This document shows, one piece after another, positions 63,369 through 64,000 of a DNA stretch of 64,000 bases. The translations under genes and the position numbers were made by a program. The notes beneath the pieces are model-generated. The model was not told the DNA's origin and did not search any database. It saw only the letters and a list, made by a program, of their open reading frames with translations. Numbering within the stretch: the stretch's first letter is position 1; each line of letters opens with the position of its first letter. This stretch comes from Paenibacillus oryzae (GTDB lineage: Bacteria > Bacillota > Bacilli > Paenibacillales > Paenibacillaceae), in the NCBI RefSeq assembly GCF_001675045.1, contig NZ_LYPA01000064.1, positions 248,001-312,000 on the forward strand, in the 5' to 3' direction.

Positions 63369-64000
63369 ATGTCAAAAACAATCGATCCTCGAATAACGTC
63401 CCTCCGGCGCAGACTGGAGCAGGAACGCGAAGACATCAGGGAACGAATCCAAAGCGGAGAGCGCTACGGCTTGTCCCAATCCATGCGCGACTGGACAGGC
63501 GAGCTTAGTCCCATCGACAATCATCCTGCAGATATGGCAAGTGAAATGTATGAACGGGAAAAGGATCAAACGCTGCTTGAGCGCGAGCATCTGCATCTGG
63601 AGCGAATCGAAGCCGCCTTGGCAGCAATGGATCGCAAAAGCTATGGCCTTTGCGCAGCATGCGGCGAGCCTATTCCGGCTGAACGGCTTGAGGCGATGCC
63701 GGACAGCCTTTATTGCGTCAGGCACGCGGCTATGCTGGAGGCCCACGCTCCCGACATCGCTCCAACAGGCGATTTGTCGCCGGCTATGGGCCGCGCGGGT
63801 ATTGACCGTCCAGAGCATAGCAGGCCCCAAAACGAATTTTCCTGGCAAACGGTCGAAAAATGGGGCAACTCCGATTCTCCGGCGATGTCCCAGCATCGGG
63901 AAGTGGATAATTACGATGATCTTGGCGGCGACGATGAAGAGCTGGCAGGCTGCGTGGAAGCAATGGAAAGCTTTCTTGCTACCGACATTACCGGCAGACA
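63369..64000 (+). CDS. TraR/DksA-type zinc-finger protein (YteA-like), 3' end outside window
   Basis: At least 210 residues, open at the right edge. An N-terminal coiled coil ('SLRRRLEQEREDIRERIQSG', 'DNHPADMASEMYEREKDQTL') leads to the zinc finger 'SYGLCAACGEPIPAERLEAM' then 'YCVRHA', in which the fourth ligand is His instead of Cys. Length and layout fit the YteA family of spore-forming Firmicutes, whose role is not settled. AAGGAAGG lies five bases before the ATG. It diverges from lspA. Confidence 0.82.
   Translation, partial: MSKTIDPRITSLRRRLEQEREDIRERIQSGERYGLSQSMRDWTGELSPIDNHPADMASEMYEREKDQTLLEREHLHLERIEAALAAMDRKSYGLCAACGEPIPAERLEAMPDSLYCVRHAAMLEAHAPDIAPTGDLSPAMGRAGIDRPEHSRPQNEFSWQTVEKWGNSDSPAMSQHREVDNYDDLGGDDEELAGCVEAMESFLATDITGR

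Overview
The window looks like a chromosomal segment of a Paenibacillus-type member of the Bacillota. This is inferred from gene content: a Bacillus-style PyrR-regulated pyrimidine operon, an LL-diaminopimelate aminotransferase, a YteA/TraR-type zinc-finger protein, copper-amine-oxidase-N1 'stalk' proteins, an S-layer-homology protein, a UvrX/YolD module, and tRNAs and SOS boxes of Bacillus type. Many real genes start with TTG or GTG behind strong Shine-Dalgarno sequences.

Layout. 1-5 kb: the 5' part of one giant leftward gene, a phage-tail-fibre or adhesin-like protein that runs off the window. 5-15 kb: mostly ordinary housekeeping genes (MFS exporter, arginine decarboxylase speA, DUF1292, GNAT, MBL hydrolase) and a NAD-salvage group (pncB, pncA and an NrtR-like Nudix regulator). 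15-20 kb: a low-GC accessory zone with a CapA remnant, a cell-wall amidase, a frameshifted secreted protein, tRNA-Val, an S1 protease and transposase debris. 20-29 kb: lipoprotein, membrane proteins, a two-component system, PhzF, and an ABC system whose permease is fused to an M1 metallopeptidase. 29-34 kb: SLH protein, ung and a 1072-residue dual-kinase hybrid sensor. 34-40.5 kb: a second low-GC accessory zone with YolD, a broken uvrX, secreted proteins sharing a C-terminal module, and a broken NPCBM gene, ending at a three-tRNA cluster. 41-48.5 kb: a five-gene ABC operon that combines exporter-type parts (FtsX permease, HlyD adaptor, two LolD/MacB-like ATPases) with a solute-binding lipoprotein; one ATPase carries an AbrB-like C-terminal domain. 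48.7-50.5 kb: a chemotaxis receptor. 50.6-59.7 kb: pyrR-pyrB-pyrC-carA-carB-pyrF-pyrE with promoter, PyrR-binding RNA and attenuator, but without pyrP, pyrK or pyrD. 59.7-64 kb: dapL, an rluD-type pseudouridine synthase, lspA and a yteA-like gene cut by the right edge.

The most unusual items are the ABC ATPase-AbrB fusion inside a mixed exporter/solute-binding-protein operon, the giant glycine-rich fibre with a terminator-like hairpin in its leader, the ABC permease-M1 peptidase fusion, the dual-kinase hybrid, a shared C-terminal module of about 75 residues in two secreted proteins, and a family of near-identical terminator hairpins confined to the 36-39 kb accessory zone. All functional statements come from reading motifs and family resemblance by eye; no search was run.
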